Below, one piece after another: positions 16,421 to 24,230 of a stretch of DNA of 64,000 nucleotides. Source of the stretch: Brevundimonas bullata (lineage in GTDB: Bacteria; Pseudomonadota; Alphaproteobacteria; Caulobacterales; Caulobacteraceae); contig NZ_JACHLM010000004.1 of NCBI RefSeq assembly GCF_014207965.1, positions 1-64,000 on the forward strand, in the 5' to 3' direction. The position numbers and the translations under genes were made by a program. A model generated the notes under the pieces. That model worked only from the letters and a program-made list of their open reading frames with translations. It searched no databases and was not told where the DNA came from. Each line of letters opens with the position of its first letter. Position 1 is the stretch's first letter.

Positions 16421-17799
16421 CGGGGACCACCTCCTATCGCGCCTCTGAAACGGCGCTTTTGGTCGATGCGATCGAAGTCGGGGTGCCGTTCCGTGCAGGC
16501 GCAACGCCTGCCGTGCTGGGCGAAAGCCTTCGCCTCGATACTCGCGGGCTCACCTCGTTCTTTTTCGCACGCTTCGATCGTCGCCTCTTCGACCTGTTAG
16601 TCGTCGCAGCTGCGGTTGAGTTTTGCGATCGGATACAACGGCGTCCGGGCTGGGGTTGGTCGCGTTCTTTTGACGTCCGCGTCTCGGTTCACGATCCCAA
16701 ACTCTGGGCGGCGCCGGAAATCACGGCGCTTCTGGAGGAGACTCTGTCGTTTCTCACCGGTGACGTCTGGCGGTTCCGTTTCGAGGCGCGGCGGGAGGCC
16801 GAGCCGGATCCCGTAAGCGCTCAACTGCCGTTGCCTCCTTATCGGGCATTGATCATGCCCTACAGCGAGGGCCTGGATTCACTCGCAGTCCACGCGCTGA
16901 CGGCCCATGCGACCAACAGTGAGTTGGTGCGGGTCCGCTTGGGCTCTGGCGGGGTAGATCGGCAAGCGTTGGATAAGGACCGCAAGCCCTTCGCTCGCGT
17001 GCCGTACAAGATTTCCGTACCGAACAGCCCGGAGTCATCGGCCCGATCGCGGGGCTTCAAGTTCGCGGTCGTGACCGCCATCGCGGCGGCGATGTCCGAT
17101 GTCCAACGGATCATCGTCACGGAAAGCGGTCAGGGCGCCTTGGGGCCCGTGTTGGTCCGATCCGGTCACGCCTATCCCGATTACCGGGTCCATCCCGCGT
17201 TCAGCCGCAAAATGGAGCGTCTTTTTCTGGCGCTGACGGGACACGAGATTCGCTACGACTACCCCCGCCTCTGGCACACCAAGGGTGAAACTCTCGCCGC
17301 TGCGAAAGCCCTGTCAACGCCGCCCGACTTCGTTACGCGGACGCGGAGCTGCTGGCAGAGTTCGCAGCAAGCGTCCGTGGAGGGCGCACGTCGCCAATGC
17401 GGAATCTGCGCGGCCTGCATGCTGCGCCGCTTAAGCATGTTCACGGCGGAGATCGACGAACCCGCCGACAGGTATGTGTGGGAAAATCTCACCGTTGCCG
17501 ACTTCGACGCTGGCGCCGCCAGCGCATTCCAAGGACATACGCACGCTTTGAGAGAGTATGGGATAGCGGGCGTGCTGCACATGGATCATCTGGCTTCACT
17601 GGCTTCACCATCGGCGCAGACGCTCGCTTTCCGTCGCGTCGTTCGGCTGACTGCCGATGCGCTTGGCGATGATGAAGGCGCGGTTCGTGTACAGACCCAG
17701 GAGCTGCTGACTCGCCATGCGGAAGAATGGCGACGGTTCGTGGCCGCCCAAGGTGATCAATCCTTCGTTGCGCGCTATGCCGCCAGCGTGGCCGCATGA
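16417..17799 (+). CDS. QueC/QatC-like PP-loop enzyme
   Basis: 460 residues with an N-terminal extension of about 145 residues (VSVHDPKLW, LSFLTGDVWRFRF) before a PP-loop ATP pyrophosphatase core. The PP-loop reads YSEGLDS (149-155), a variant of the SGGLDS of QueC. Zinc ligands are Cys312, Cys328, Cys331 and Cys334 (C-x15-C-x2-C-x2-C; QueC has x8 in the first gap). QueC makes 7-cyano-7-deazaguanine; relatives in anti-phage systems (QatC, and Cap9 of type IV CBASS) act on protein partners. No other queuosine gene is nearby, so a defence-type role is more likely than tRNA modification. ATGA overlaps on both sides. Confidence 0.8.
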   Translation: MTGTTSYRASETALLVDAIEVGVPFRAGATPAVLGESLRLDTRGLTSFFFARFDRRLFDLLVVAAAVEFCDRIQRRPGWGWSRSFDVRVSVHDPKLWAAPEITALLEETLSFLTGDVWRFRFEARREAEPDPVSAQLPLPPYRALIMPYSEGLDSLAVHALTAHATNSELVRVRLGSGGVDRQALDKDRKPFARVPYKISVPNSPESSARSRGFKFAVVTAIAAAMSDVQRIIVTESGQGALGPVLVRSGHAYPDYRVHPAFSRKMERLFLALTGHEIRYDYPRLWHTKGETLAAAKALSTPPDFVTRTRSCWQSSQQASVEGARRQCGICAACMLRRLSMFTAEIDEPADRYVWENLTVADFDAGAASAFQGHTHALREYGIAGVLHMDHLASLASPSAQTLAFRRVVRLTADALGDDEGAVRVQTQELLTRHAEEWRRFVAAQGDQSFVARYAASVAA

Positions 17800-18977
17800 T
17801 GGACTCGACTCCAACCATTGACCTGATTGCTTTAGGCGAACGTCTTCGACTTGCGCGGGACGCGGCGAAGATCACTCAAGCCCAAGCGGCCGAAGGGATC
17901 GGGGCGGTCAGGACGACCTTGGTAGCAATCGAACAGGGCGGTCGTCGGCCGCGCCTGGAGGAACTGCAGACGCTCGCGGGACTGTACGGAACGACGGTCA
18001 ACGCTCTCCTCCGGCGAGAATCCGCAAAAGTCGACTTGCGCCCCCGGTTCCGCCGGACCCAGGACGGTGGCTCGGCGGTCGAGGCCGCTTCGGCTCTACT
18101 TACGGATCTGGTCAAGGCCGAGGTCGAACTCGAAGATCTCCTCGGAGTGGTTCGAAGCCGATCCGAACCCTCTGAACGCCCTATCCTGCCCGGCAATGTC
18201 CTAGCGCAGGCTGAGGAGGATGCCTTTGAACTACGCCAGTGGCTCGGCATTGGAGACGCGCCGGTACACGATGTGGTCTCGATCCTGGAGCTACAACTCG
18301 GCGTGCGCATTTTCGTGCGCCGGCTCGATGCCAAAATATCCGGACTCTACGCCTACGATGACAGCGCAGGTCCCTGCATATTGCTGAACGCGGCTCACCC
18401 GAGAGAACGGAGGGCCCAGACTGCCGCTCACGAACTCGGCCACTACATTGCCACCCGTCGGGCGCCGGATAGCCTATACGAAGGCTCGCCCGAGCAATCG
18501 CGCGAGGAACGCTACGCCAATGCCTTCGCCCGCGCATTTCTGACGCCCTCACGAACCGTCAAGTCGATGTTCCGAGACACCACGGCAGGTGCATCGAACC
18601 TTACCCGCCGTCATGTGATCGTGCTCGCTCATGCCTTTGGCGTGTCGAGAGAGGCGCTGGTGCGACGTCTGGAGGAATTGGAACTCGTGGCGAACGGGAC
18701 TTGGGACTGGTTTGACCGCACCGGCGGCATCACGAACGAGCAGGCGCGACAGGTGCTGGGCGAGAACCCTACGTTTGATCCGCGCGGCGAAGACGCGGAG
18801 CGGTCGGTGTCACTGCGGCTCCAGCTGCTGGCGGCGGAGGCTTGGAAGCGCGACCTGCTCTCAGAAGGCCAGGTCGCCAGCCTGCTCAAGATTGATCGCG
18901 TTCATGCGCGGGAACTAATCGACTCCTATCAGTCGGATGAGGAGGCAGCCGATGGACTTCCCCGAATCCGGCGCTGA
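17796..18977 (+). CDS. XRE regulator fused to ImmA/IrrE-type metalloprotease
   Basis: 393 residues. An XRE helix-turn-helix lies at about 10-65 (RLRLARDAAKITQAQAAEGIG), followed by an ImmA/IrrE (COG2856) zinc peptidase with HELGH at residues 212-216 and the downstream YANAFARAFLTPS helix carrying the third-ligand region. Family members cleave repressors or antitoxins in response to stress; the HTH fusion is common in toxin-antitoxin and phage-repressor contexts. It overlaps the QueC-like gene by ATGA and the PIN-like gene by 26 bases, so all four are one operon. Likely regulator of the cassette. Confidence 0.85.
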   Translation: MMDSTPTIDLIALGERLRLARDAAKITQAQAAEGIGAVRTTLVAIEQGGRRPRLEELQTLAGLYGTTVNALLRRESAKVDLRPRFRRTQDGGSAVEAASALLTDLVKAEVELEDLLGVVRSRSEPSERPILPGNVLAQAEEDAFELRQWLGIGDAPVHDVVSILELQLGVRIFVRRLDAKISGLYAYDDSAGPCILLNAAHPRERRAQTAAHELGHYIATRRAPDSLYEGSPEQSREERYANAFARAFLTPSRTVKSMFRDTTAGASNLTRRHVIVLAHAFGVSREALVRRLEELELVANGTWDWFDRTGGITNEQARQVLGENPTFDPRGEDAERSVSLRLQLLAAEAWKRDLLSEGQVASLLKIDRVHARELIDSYQSDEEAADGLPRIRR

Positions 18978-19590
18978 GGTATCTTGGCAAGTCGCGGATG
19001 CGAGCGTGTGGATTAACCTCGCCGCGACGGGTCGGTGCGCTGAAATTCTCGCCGCGCTGGGCGCGCCGGTCGCGATCGTCGACGTGGCGTTGCGCGAACT
19101 TCAGCGCGGAAGCTCCAACGGCCACGACGTGTTGGCGCACATTGAGCCACTCATTCAGTCTGGCCAGATCGGTGTTGCGACCATGACCCCAGACGACGAG
19201 GATTTGTTCCTCAGCCTCGTCGCAGGAGCCACGGCTGAAACCCTCGATGACGGCGAAGCAGCGACCTTGGCAGTGGCGGTTCGCCTGAAGGGAATCGCTC
19301 TCATCGATGAGCGAAAGGCGACAGCTATCGCCAAGCAACGGTTCCCAGCTCTTGATCTCCGATCCACCACGGAAGTGCTCTTCGCCACCTTGCCTGACGA
19401 AGAGACGCGCATCGGCCCTTTAGCGGACGCGTTATTCTTGGCGTTGCGAGACGCGCGGATGCGGGTGCCAACCCATTGGCAAGCCAGGGTAGTTGAAGTC
19501 TTGGGTCCTGAGCGTGCGCGCGTTTGCAACAGCCTGCCGGCACACCTTCGAACGATCCCGATTGACGCGGCAGACATTCAATTTTTCTAG
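18952..19590 (+). CDS. PIN-like domain protein (putative RNase)
   Basis: About 212 residues. The N-terminus reads VADASVWINLAATG, with the first PIN aspartate; LDDGEAATLAVAVRLKGIALIDERKA supplies further acidic residues of a PIN/DUF3368-like fold. The C-terminal 70 residues are extra. XRE-ImmA proteins followed by such PIN proteins form predicted toxin-antitoxin modules, with the PIN protein as toxin. GAGGAGG six bases before ATG 18952 decides the start, inside the upstream gene. The gap to the convergent relaxase (19591-19793) holds nothing identifiable. Confidence 0.72.
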   Translation: MDFPESGAEVSWQVADASVWINLAATGRCAEILAALGAPVAIVDVALRELQRGSSNGHDVLAHIEPLIQSGQIGVATMTPDDEDLFLSLVAGATAETLDDGEAATLAVAVRLKGIALIDERKATAIAKQRFPALDLRSTTEVLFATLPDEETRIGPLADALFLALRDARMRVPTHWQARVVEVLGPERARVCNSLPAHLRTIPIDAADIQFF

Positions 19591-19793
19591 TGCTGAACCT
19601 TCCGAGTCAGATCGCACAGAAATTTTGGGGTCGGCAAACTCCGCTCGGCCTTTGGTGGCTACGGTGCCTGTTACGCCCGAGATCGGACGAAGCGTTCGCA
19701 GGACATGTTGTAGCGTCACGACCCGGAACCGAACTTCGCTGGAGTCCGGCTTGATTCAGCGGCGACCGTGATCGGCTTTTCCATACAATCCCC

Positions 19794-21029
19794 TCAGCGC
19801 TCCAGACTCCGCCCCTTCATCACCACCGCCATCCCCTGCCCCACAGGCGCCAACGCCACCGCATCCCCAACCGCCAACGCCTGCCCGCCCACCTTCAGCC
19901 GCCCATAGTGCTCCACGCCCTGAGCATCGCGCACCACCACCCAGGGCGCCGCCCCCACCTCATCGTGAAACCCCGTCTTCACCACCACGCCGGCCACCTT
20001 GTCCCGCCCAAGCAGCCGCACCTCCCGCGCCCCCTCCAGCCGACGCTGATTCATCGTCCTGATGATGTCCCGCCGCACCTGAAGCGTTCGCAGCTCTATC
20101 TCCATCTCAGGCTCGAGCCGGTATCGACGACCCGTCCGTACGGCGAGCCCCAGCCCCTCCAGGTGCCGGAGCCGCCCCCGGCTCAGCGCCGCCCAGGCGC
20201 CGGTCCCTCCCGTCCCGTCATCGACCATGCCGCCCGCATCCGCCGCCGCCAGCAGCCGTCTATCCAGCCCAGTGAACCGGTCCGCCTGGGTCTCCTTCCA
20301 GACCCGCCGTTCGGCCTCGACGCGCGAAAGGTCCCCCAGCCGTTCCTGCGCGACCTCCTGCGCCCGCGCCCGGAAGCCGTAGCCCATGTAGTCGCGGGGA
20401 ATGACCAGGTCCCGACCGTCCGCACGCCGCCCCCTCACCAGGACATGGGCGTGCGGCTGGTCGGTGTCGTAGTGGCAGGTCGCGACCCAACGCAGATCCG
20501 GTTCACCCAGATCCGCCGACACCCGCGCCATCACCTCCCGCACATACCCCCTCAGATCGGCGATCCGGTCGCCGTGCTCCGGCGAGATGATGAAGCGGAA
20601 ATGATGGCGGTCCCCGCTCCACCCCCTGGTCTCGAGCGCCGCCTCCACCCCGTCGTCCATCCGGCCGAAGAAGTCCGGTCGCGCCCCCTCGGCGCCCGCA
20701 CCCGACCGGCCGAGATAGGCGACATGCGCCGCCAGCGCCCCCGCTCGCGTCGCCGCCTTTCCGACGTGTCTCGACACCAGGGCCTTCACGATCACCCGCT
20801 GGCGGACATCCATGCGAAAGGCCCTGCCCGACCGTCCCTGGGCCGCCCTGAGCACACCTGAACGATCCCCCAGGGCGAACTGCCGCGACGCCGCCAGCCT
20901 CTGAAACATGCCTGTGCGAACCGGAACGCGATCGGTCTTCAGGGACAGGGGAAGACGGACCTGGACGCCGTCGACGCCGTGCGCCGCGCCCGCCGCCAGC
21001 CGGTCTTCGATCGCCTCGCGGATAAGCAT
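19794..21029 (-). CDS. Relaxase (VirD2/TraI-like, DUF3363 family)
   Basis: 411 residues. The histidine pair of HUH relaxases is visible in YDTDQPHAHVLVRG. Preceding motifs HHFRFIISPEHGDR and the following DYMGYGFRARAQEVAQERLG match the plasmid relaxase type with a C-terminal DUF3363 region. It would nick one strand at oriT and lead transfer. The protein is shorter than the 550-650 residues usual for the family, mainly at the N-terminus and linker. ATG 21029 is taken as start; 21092 is possible. A candidate oriT lies about 100 bp upstream. No mating-pair genes are in the window. Confidence 0.85.
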   Translation of the reverse strand: MLIREAIEDRLAAGAAHGVDGVQVRLPLSLKTDRVPVRTGMFQRLAASRQFALGDRSGVLRAAQGRSGRAFRMDVRQRVIVKALVSRHVGKAATRAGALAAHVAYLGRSGAGAEGARPDFFGRMDDGVEAALETRGWSGDRHHFRFIISPEHGDRIADLRGYVREVMARVSADLGEPDLRWVATCHYDTDQPHAHVLVRGRRADGRDLVIPRDYMGYGFRARAQEVAQERLGDLSRVEAERRVWKETQADRFTGLDRRLLAAADAGGMVDDGTGGTGAWAALSRGRLRHLEGLGLAVRTGRRYRLEPEMEIELRTLQVRRDIIRTMNQRRLEGAREVRLLGRDKVAGVVVKTGFHDEVGAAPWVVVRDAQGVEHYGRLKVGGQALAVGDAVALAPVGQGMAVVMKGRSLER

Positions 21030-21132
21030 GACGCACCTCCCGAAAAGGCCGCCGATCCAGCTCGAGCCCGACAACTCTCCGCAAGTCATCAACAGCCCGA
21101 CCTTCGTCGGCTAACCCTCCGAAAGGATAGCG

Positions 21133-21171
21133 AAAAGGCGAAGACGCCAACACCGCCTTTTATCTTGCCCT
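21133..21171. other. Candidate origin of transfer (oriT)
   Basis: A perfect eight-base inverted repeat AAAAGGCG (21133-21140) / CGCCTTTT (21154-21161) is immediately followed by ATCTTGCCC, so that TATCTTGCCC overlaps the end of the repeat. This resembles the RP4-type MOBP nic region, TATCCTG|CCC, with one mismatch and with the inverted repeat on the expected side. It sits in the promoter region of the relaxase gene, a usual place for oriT. A transcription terminator is the main alternative because of the T-run. Confidence 0.42.
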
Positions 21172-21304
21172 AAGCCCCATTTCACAGATTTCCAGACCTC
21201 CTTTTCATCACCCGACACACCCGGACACACCTCGTCAAACACGCGCCGTCCCACCGCCGTGCAGCGCTCGCCGCCCGCCAGCGCCCTCCGGATGACATCA
21301 AATA

Positions 21305-21330
21305 ACCCGCCCGGCCGAAGCCGAGCGGGT
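21305..21330 (-). terminator. Intrinsic terminator after the DUF2493 gene
   Basis: Stem ACCCGC-x-CGGC, loop CGAA, GCCG-x-GCGGGT; read on the minus strand it is followed by TTATTT. It lies 30 bases after the stop of the minus-strand DUF2493 gene, and separates it from the relaxase. Confidence 0.6.
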
Positions 21331-21359
21331 CAGGTCTAACGCTATGTCGTCAATGTCTC

Positions 21360-22307
21360 TCAGTGCGGGCGCGACCTCACCGCCAGATGCCGGACGCCCT
21401 GCTCCATCGCCTTCTGTCCAAGGTTGAGCGCCGGTCCGAACGGACGACCGTCCGCCGCGCTTGCCGCGTCGAGCGATCTCGCCAGCGTCAGGCAGCAGGT
21501 CGGCTCGAGCGCAATCAGATCGTCATTGGCCCTGAAAGGCGCCGCCTTGCCATGGGCGTCGAAATCCGCCCGTGCCAGGATGAGCGTCACCCCCTTCTGC
21601 TGGGCCCATCGGATGGCCAGCTTCTCCGCGCCCTTCGCCCCGGTCGTCGCGAGCGCCATGTCCGGCCACTCCGCCAAAGCCCAGTTCAGGGCGTCGAAGA
21701 TGCGCGCCGCGTCCTCCGCCGCATCCGCCGACGGCGCGCCCCGGAAGGCCACCACCGGTCCCGCATGTCGCGCGTCCTCCGCCCGTCGATCCCGAACCGC
21801 CCGGATAGCCTGCTTGGCTTCCAGCTGGGCCGCCGTCAGGAAGCTTCCCCGGCGACTGCCCCGCCAGGCGGTCCAGACCTCGCCCGTGGAAACCGTCCAG
21901 GCGGCGGAGGCCGCATCCCTGATCCTCTCCGCCGCCTGAGTGGCCGCATCTCCGGCCCGAGCCCGAGCCGTCGCCTCCTGCAGTTCGACGTCGGAGGCTT
22001 CCGATCCGTCGAAGTCGCGGTCGAGCCGGCGCATCACGTCGCGCGCCCGGTCGGCGTCCCGTTCGATCCGTCCCGCCGCCGAATGAAAGGCGCCGATCAG
22101 GGCTTCGCCAAGCAGGGTCTGGAAGTCCTCCAGCGCCGTGTCGGCGATCACGTCCAGCAGTTCGGTCATGAGCGCTCGCCCGAGCTGGACCAAGGCTTCT
22201 TCCGAGGCCTGCGGCCGCTGATCGCCCAGCGCCGCAGCCAGGTCATCGAAGGCGGTATCTGACTTCGGCGCAAAGGCCGTGATGAAGGCGGGGTTCGAGC
22301 TATGCAT
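21360..22307 (-). CDS. DUF2493 domain protein (SLOG-like)
   Basis: 315 residues. The first 160 are helical. The C-terminal third is the DUF2493 nucleotide-binding-like domain: DALNWALAEWPDMALATTGAKGAEKLAIRWAQQKGVTLI, then LARADFDAHGKAAPFRANDDLIALEP. This protein is a recurrent companion of ParB-like, SSB and Toprim genes on alphaproteobacterial plasmids and integrative elements. Function unknown; related SLOG folds bind nucleotides. It is followed by a terminator. Confidence 0.78.
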   Translation of the reverse strand: MHSSNPAFITAFAPKSDTAFDDLAAALGDQRPQASEEALVQLGRALMTELLDVIADTALEDFQTLLGEALIGAFHSAAGRIERDADRARDVMRRLDRDFDGSEASDVELQEATARARAGDAATQAAERIRDAASAAWTVSTGEVWTAWRGSRRGSFLTAAQLEAKQAIRAVRDRRAEDARHAGPVVAFRGAPSADAAEDAARIFDALNWALAEWPDMALATTGAKGAEKLAIRWAQQKGVTLILARADFDAHGKAAPFRANDDLIALEPTCCLTLARSLDAASAADGRPFGPALNLGQKAMEQGVRHLAVRSRPH

Positions 22308-22611
22308 TGCATCATTCCAGTTCTGAAATGTCGCAGCGCCCCATGCGCAACGACCCCATTCCTGGCCACGTCGGGGCCCCCGGCAGTCACCGCAGCGGTC
22401 CTCCTCTCGAGGGCCGTAGAGGGGAACGGCGAAGCCGTTGACGGCCGGGGTGACGTGTCAGGATGGGAAGTCGTTGTGTGGGGGCATGTCCTCGTCCCGC
22501 TTCGGACGAGGACCCTATTCGGCGCCGACGCGCCGATAGCCACGGCGGCCATGCGGTCGCCCTGGGCCCAGACGACGGCCCGCGGCCGTCGTCCTGGACG
22601 CAGCACGAGTC
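22308..22611. other. Intergenic region with two perfect hairpins
   Basis: Between the GcrA-like gene and the DUF2493 gene, no gene is convincing. Two perfect inverted repeats occur: AACGGC-GAA-GCCGTT near 22421-22435, and GTCCTCGTCC / GGACGAGGAC at 22488-22513 with a six-base loop. Neither is followed by a T-run. They may be processing or terminator structures behind the GcrA-like gene. Confidence 0.4.
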
Positions 22612-23115
22612 TCAATCGACGCCGACCATTCTCAGCAGGCTCTCGGCCGTACAGGGCCGCTTCTGGTAGCCCGCGGCGGCATGGGCCGCGCAAAAGGCGC
22701 CGCGAGCCACTGGACGCCCGCAAAGACCGAAGCCTGCTTCGCCGGAACAGCCATAGGGCCAGCGGCACTGGCCGGCCCTCACGGACAGGATGGTCGCCGT
22801 CGGCGCGCGCGGCGCAGCCAGCAAGGCCGCTGAAGGCCCGATCGTCGACCTGCCCGTCAGCGATCCAGACAACCGTGCGGCAGGTCGCGCGGCGATGATC
22901 GTCTCCCGAGGCGACTTCGTCCGGGGCGGCGCCGCAGGGCGCGCGCGCCGGGCCTCCGGTCCGCGGACCAGACCCAGGCGATAGACCTTGCCGAGGACGG
23001 CGCAGCGCGAGACGCCGCGGCCGAGATCAGACGCAATGGCGGCGGCGGTCCGGCCTTCCAGCCACAGGGCGGTCAGGCGGAGAATACGATCCTCGGTCCA
23101 GATGGAGACGGTCAT
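22612..23115 (-). CDS. gcrA: GcrA-like cell-cycle regulator paralogue
   Basis: 167 residues. The GcrA N-terminal DNA-binding domain is clear (WTEDRILRLTALWLEGRTAAAIASDLG, then CAVLGKVYRLGL), as is the C-terminal sigma70-interacting cysteine/histidine region (CRWPYGCSGEAGFGLCGRP, GAFCAAHAAAGYQ). GcrA of Caulobacter recruits RNA polymerase to methylated GANTC promoters. The chromosomal copy would not be expected beside relaxase and SSB genes, so this looks like an element-encoded paralogue. ATG 23115 begins the family sequence. Confidence 0.82.
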   Translation of the reverse strand: MTVSIWTEDRILRLTALWLEGRTAAAIASDLGRGVSRCAVLGKVYRLGLVRGPEARRARPAAPPRTKSPRETIIAARPAARLSGSLTGRSTIGPSAALLAAPRAPTATILSVRAGQCRWPYGCSGEAGFGLCGRPVARGAFCAAHAAAGYQKRPCTAESLLRMVGVD

Positions 23116-23248
23116 GGGGATGCTCAGGGTCAGCGAGCCCGATCGGCTCGCCCCCGGCCGCCCTTCCTCCCTCTTTTCGCGTCCGACACGACAATGGCCC
23201 GACGCATCAGCGCCGGGCCATGCCGTCCGCATTGCGATGCGGCTGCGA

Positions 23249-23668
23249 TCAGAAGGGGATGTCGTCGTTCAGATCATAGCCGCTCGCCGCATCCGGGCCG
23301 GCGTCGCCGGCGGCCAGCTCACGGTTCGAGGGGGCGTCGCGCCGGTTCTTCAACCGCATGTCCTCCACCACCACCCGCAGGTCGTAGTGTTCGACCCCGT
23401 CCTTGCCGGTCCAGCTGTCGTTCTCGACATGGCCCTGGAGGATGACCCGGCTGCCCTTGCGGGCATAGGGGGCGATGTAGTTCTCCGCCGTCGTCTCGTT
23501 GAAGCAGACGCAGTTGAATCCGGTCGTCCGCTCGCCCTGTTCGCCGTCGGCGCGCCGATAGCGGGTGGTCTCCAGCACGCGAAAGCTCGCGCGTTTGCGG
23601 CCCGAGCCCTGAGCCGAGAGGATGGACGGGTCGGCGGCCAGATAGCCTTCGATGACGAGGGTCTGCAT
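23249..23668 (-). CDS. ssb: Single-stranded DNA-binding protein (full, with acidic tip)
   Basis: 139 residues. OB-fold SSB with EGYLAADPSIL, FRVLETTRYRR, VCFNETTAENYIAPYARKGSRVILQGHVENDSW, and a C-terminal acidic tip ending DLNDDIPF, used to recruit partner repair and replication proteins. Shorter than chromosomal SSBs (about 165-175). AAGGAG precedes the ATG. It neighbours a second, tail-less SSB-like gene. Confidence 0.88.
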   Translation of the reverse strand: MQTLVIEGYLAADPSILSAQGSGRKRASFRVLETTRYRRADGEQGERTTGFNCVCFNETTAENYIAPYARKGSRVILQGHVENDSWTGKDGVEHYDLRVVVEDMRLKNRRDAPSNRELAAGDAGPDAASGYDLNDDIPF

Positions 23669-23698
23669 GGTTCAGTCTCCTTGAAATGAGGGTGAGGG

Positions 23699-24109
23699 TC
23701 AGGCCGCCGCGCGGCGGCCCTTGCGAGGGCGGGCCGCCTCGACGGCTTCATCGGCGACGTCCGCCGAATCTTCCGCCCCGGGTTCGGCCGCCCTGTCGCT
23801 CGCCCAGTCGAGAACCGTCAGCCGGTTCACCACCAGCTCCTTGGCGGCGCGCTCGGTCCCGTCACGGGCCGTATAGGCGGTGTCGGCGAAGGCCCCCACG
23901 ACCAGGGCCTCGCAACCCTTGGCGAGGCCTCGGGCGATGACCTTCTCATTGAGCCCCCTGGCCCAGCTGACGCAGTTGACGCCGACGATGCGGTCCTTGC
24001 CGCCGGCGTCCACGCCGCGTTTCTCGAGCAGCCGGAACACCGCCTTGGCGAAGTCCGGGCTGATCTGGGGATCGGCCGCCAACCGGCCGGTGAACACCAT
24101 GGTCTGCAT
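23699..24109 (-). CDS. Second SSB-like OB-fold protein lacking the acidic tip
   Basis: About 136 residues beginning MQTMVFTGRLAADPQIS, clearly related in layout to the SSB that follows 30 bases downstream. It has FRLLEKRGVDAGGKDR, VNCVSWARGLNEKVIARGLAKGCEALVVGAF and KELVVNRLTVLDWA. It ends in a basic tail (RPRKGRRAAA) instead of the SSB acidic tip, so it should bind single-stranded DNA without recruiting the usual partners. AAGGAG upstream of ATG 24109 decides the start. Confidence 0.75.
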   Translation of the reverse strand: MQTMVFTGRLAADPQISPDFAKAVFRLLEKRGVDAGGKDRIVGVNCVSWARGLNEKVIARGLAKGCEALVVGAFADTAYTARDGTERAAKELVVNRLTVLDWASDRAAEPGAEDSADVADEAVEAARPRKGRRAAA

Positions 24110-24230
24110 GACAGTCTCCTTGTGATCAGAGGCCGGGAAGACCCTCTCCCCGTTCCGCCTCGCCCTCCTGGTCCCTTCCTCCCTCCGGACCGGTTCCGCC
24201 GGGCGCGACCCGACGAAACCGGCTTTCCGG

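Noticed and set aside
14096..19590. Complete Qat (QatABCD) system
   Set aside because: No Walker-type QatA ATPase and no TatD-like QatD are present; only the QueC-like protein is shared.
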